Source of the DNA: Actinomycetota bacterium
GTDB lineage: Bacteria > Actinomycetota > UBA4738
DNA length: 7,543 bases
NCBI GenBank assembly: GCA_005888465.1
Contig: VAYJ01000272.1
Location: forward strand, 1 to 7,543
Direction: 5' to 3'
Positions 6,492 to 7,543 of this stretch are shown here, piece by piece. The first letter of the stretch is position 1. Each line of letters starts with the position of its first letter. A program made the position numbers and the translations under genes. The notes below the pieces were generated by a model that was given only the letters and a program-made list of their open reading frames with translations, searched no databases and was not told the DNA's origin.

Positions 6492-7298
6492 TCAGCGGAC
6501 GGAGCGAGCGATCGCGAGCGCCTGGTCGAGCGACAGAGACGATTCGATCCTGAGCGTCACGTCGCCGCGCTGCCACAGGAGCACGTTCCCGGCCAGGCGC
6601 AGCGTGTTCGAGATCGGGACGCCGTTCGGGTCGAGGTAGATGATCTCGTGAACCCCGCCCGAGATCCAGTAGCCCGATGCGCCGTTCACCATCACGGCCT
6701 GGATATCGGTGCCGGCCGTGATGAACTTCTCGATGAACTGCTGGTCCGGCTCGCCGCGAAACTCTGTGAGGAGCATCCCCACGCCGGTGTTGCCCACGGC
6801 GGCGAGCGCCGGACCGGGTGGATAGACGAGCGAGACCTGGCCGTCGGGGAAGGAGAATCCCAGGTACGTCACAGGCACCCCCAGGCCGGGCGCGCTCGGG
6901 ACGAGGATGGTGAACGGCACCCGCGCCTGCGCGTCGACGACGGTCGTCACCTCGCCGAGCTGGAGCGCCGTGCCCAGCGGCGCCGGTGATGGCGGCGGCG
7001 ACGCCACGACTTTGATGTGCTCGCCGCGCAGCCCCAGGAAATCGGCGACGGCGTGCCGGGCCCCGGGGAAGAGAGCGACGACGCCGCTCGCGAGGAGGGC
7101 CACGGCGGCCGCAATGGCGATGGCCCGCTGCCATCGCGGGGGCCCCAGCACCGGGCGCAGCCCGCGGCGGCTGCCAACGACCCGAAGCGTCGGCCGCTCG
7201 CCGAGGCGGACGCTCACGCGTTCGGCAACGCCGGAGGAGTCGGGGGACTCGATCCGTTCCCCGATGGCCCGAAGGACGTCCTCGAGTGCCTCAGCCAT
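6492..7298 (-). CDS. Single-pass membrane protein, probable anti-sigma factor (DUF4367-like C-terminus)
   Basis: A 268-residue protein whose N-terminal ~57 residues are basic and cytoplasmic, followed by one membrane segment (about 58-77) and a large exported part. That part has a Pro-rich stretch (PPPSPAP, 101-107), a beta-rich region, and a C-terminus with GASGYWISGGVHEIIYLD (206-223), LLWQRGDVTLRIE (240-252) and a final SLDQALAIARS helix, resembling the DUF4367 domain of anti-sigma-like proteins. The start at 7298 overlaps the sigma factor stop by 8 bp, so the two are translationally coupled, the usual arrangement of an ECF sigma factor and its inhibitor. The cytoplasmic part has no cysteine, so it is not a classical zinc-finger anti-sigma factor. 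The next gene, a sugar dehydrogenase lipoprotein, starts 22 bp downstream. The role rests mainly on context and topology. Confidence 0.72.
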   Translation of the reverse strand: MAEALEDVLRAIGERIESPDSSGVAERVSVRLGERPTLRVVGSRRGLRPVLGPPRWQRAIAIAAAVALLASGVVALFPGARHAVADFLGLRGEHIKVVASPPPSPAPLGTALQLGEVTTVVDAQARVPFTILVPSAPGLGVPVTYLGFSFPDGQVSLVYPPGPALAAVGNTGVGMLLTEFRGEPDQQFIEKFITAGTDIQAVMVNGASGYWISGGVHEIIYLDPNGVPISNTLRLAGNVLLWQRGDVTLRIESSLSLDQALAIARSVR

Positions 7299-7543
7299 CG
7301 ACCGTCCCTTCCGGTAGTGCCTCACGCAAGCGCCCAAGCGCCCGCGAGAGCCTGGACTTCACCGTGCCCCGCGGACACCCAAGCGCCTCGGCCATCTCCG
7401 CCTCCGACAGGTCGAACCAGAACCGGTAGGCGATCACCAGTCGATCCTCCGGCCGGAGGACGTTGACCGCGGCCACCAGCTCCCGGTGCAGCTCCTGCGC
7501 GAGGGCCACCCCTTCGGGCGATGGGACCGCATCGTCTCCGGGG
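7291..7543 (-). CDS. ECF-family RNA polymerase sigma factor, C-terminal part (start outside the window)
   Basis: The last 83 residues of a sigma factor; the frame is open to the window edge, so an apparent GTG at 7509 is internal. Region 4 is clear: RPEDRLVIAYRFWFDLSEAEM followed by the -35-binding helix-turn-helix AEALGCPRGTVKSRLSRALG and a terminal LREAL helix. The middle sequence before it is acidic (PGDDAVPSPEG), like the region 2 to region 4 linker. It is first in a minus-strand cluster with a membrane protein (8-bp overlap), a dehydrogenase lipoprotein and a reductase-like gene. It cannot be the missing part of the first sigma factor: both run minus, but they sit at opposite ends of the window with the halves in the wrong order. 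Confidence 0.9.
   Translation of the reverse strand, partial: PGDDAVPSPEGVALAQELHRELVAAVNVLRPEDRLVIAYRFWFDLSEAEMAEALGCPRGTVKSRLSRALGRLREALPEGTVDG

Noticed and set aside
1..7543. The two sigma factor fragments as one split gene
   Set aside because: On the shared minus strand the region 4 piece lies upstream of the region 2 piece by about 7 kb, with intact unrelated genes between; they are two different genes cut by the window edges.

Overview
The window is GC-rich, densely coded bacterial DNA with two divergent gene pairs and one convergent junction. The composition, the actinobacterial-style Mrp protein (central DVDVWGFSIPRM segment), two ECF sigma factors and the SufR-type regulator suggest an uncultured Actinomycetota or a related high-GC phylum. 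That assignment is inference from sequence style. I see no mobile element, CRISPR array, tRNA or rRNA.

Layout. (1) Positions 1-379, minus: N-terminal half of an ECF sigma factor, cut by the window edge. (2) Positions 490-2772, plus: a two-gene operon of a ClpP-class membrane serine protease (long NfeD) and a slipin/stomatin-like SPFH protein, joined by an ATGA overlap. The sigma factor diverges from it across about 110 bp. (3) Positions 2783-3466, minus: a winged-helix regulator of the SufR type whose only three cysteines lie in the C-terminal part. (4) Positions 3576-4621, plus: an Mrp/ApbC iron-sulfur carrier ATPase, divergent from the regulator across 109 bp. (5) Positions 7543 down to 4687, minus: ECF sigma factor (C-terminal part), a single-pass membrane protein that is probably its anti-sigma partner, a lipoprotein of the soluble glucose/sorbosone dehydrogenase family, and a small dihydrofolate-reductase-like (RibD C-terminal) protein.

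How the genes may work together. NfeD and slipin form a known membrane protease/scaffold pair, and control by a neighbouring ECF sigma factor would parallel SigW control of the yqeZ-yqfAB operon in Bacillus subtilis. The regulator/Mrp pair looks like a local iron-sulfur homeostasis unit: a probable cluster-sensing repressor facing a cluster-carrier gene. The last block looks like an envelope-responsive sigma/anti-sigma switch with a secreted beta-propeller enzyme co-transcribed.

The most striking thing is damage. Three well-conserved genes (slipin, mrp, sugar dehydrogenase) each carry one frame-breaking lesion, and in each the family's expected sequence resumes in another frame. All three fit small deletions between short direct repeats. 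The mrp lesion removes most of the Walker A loop. Either the assembly has systematically collapsed short repeats, or these genes are being lost. Reads over the three junctions would decide. I found no convincing entirely new system.
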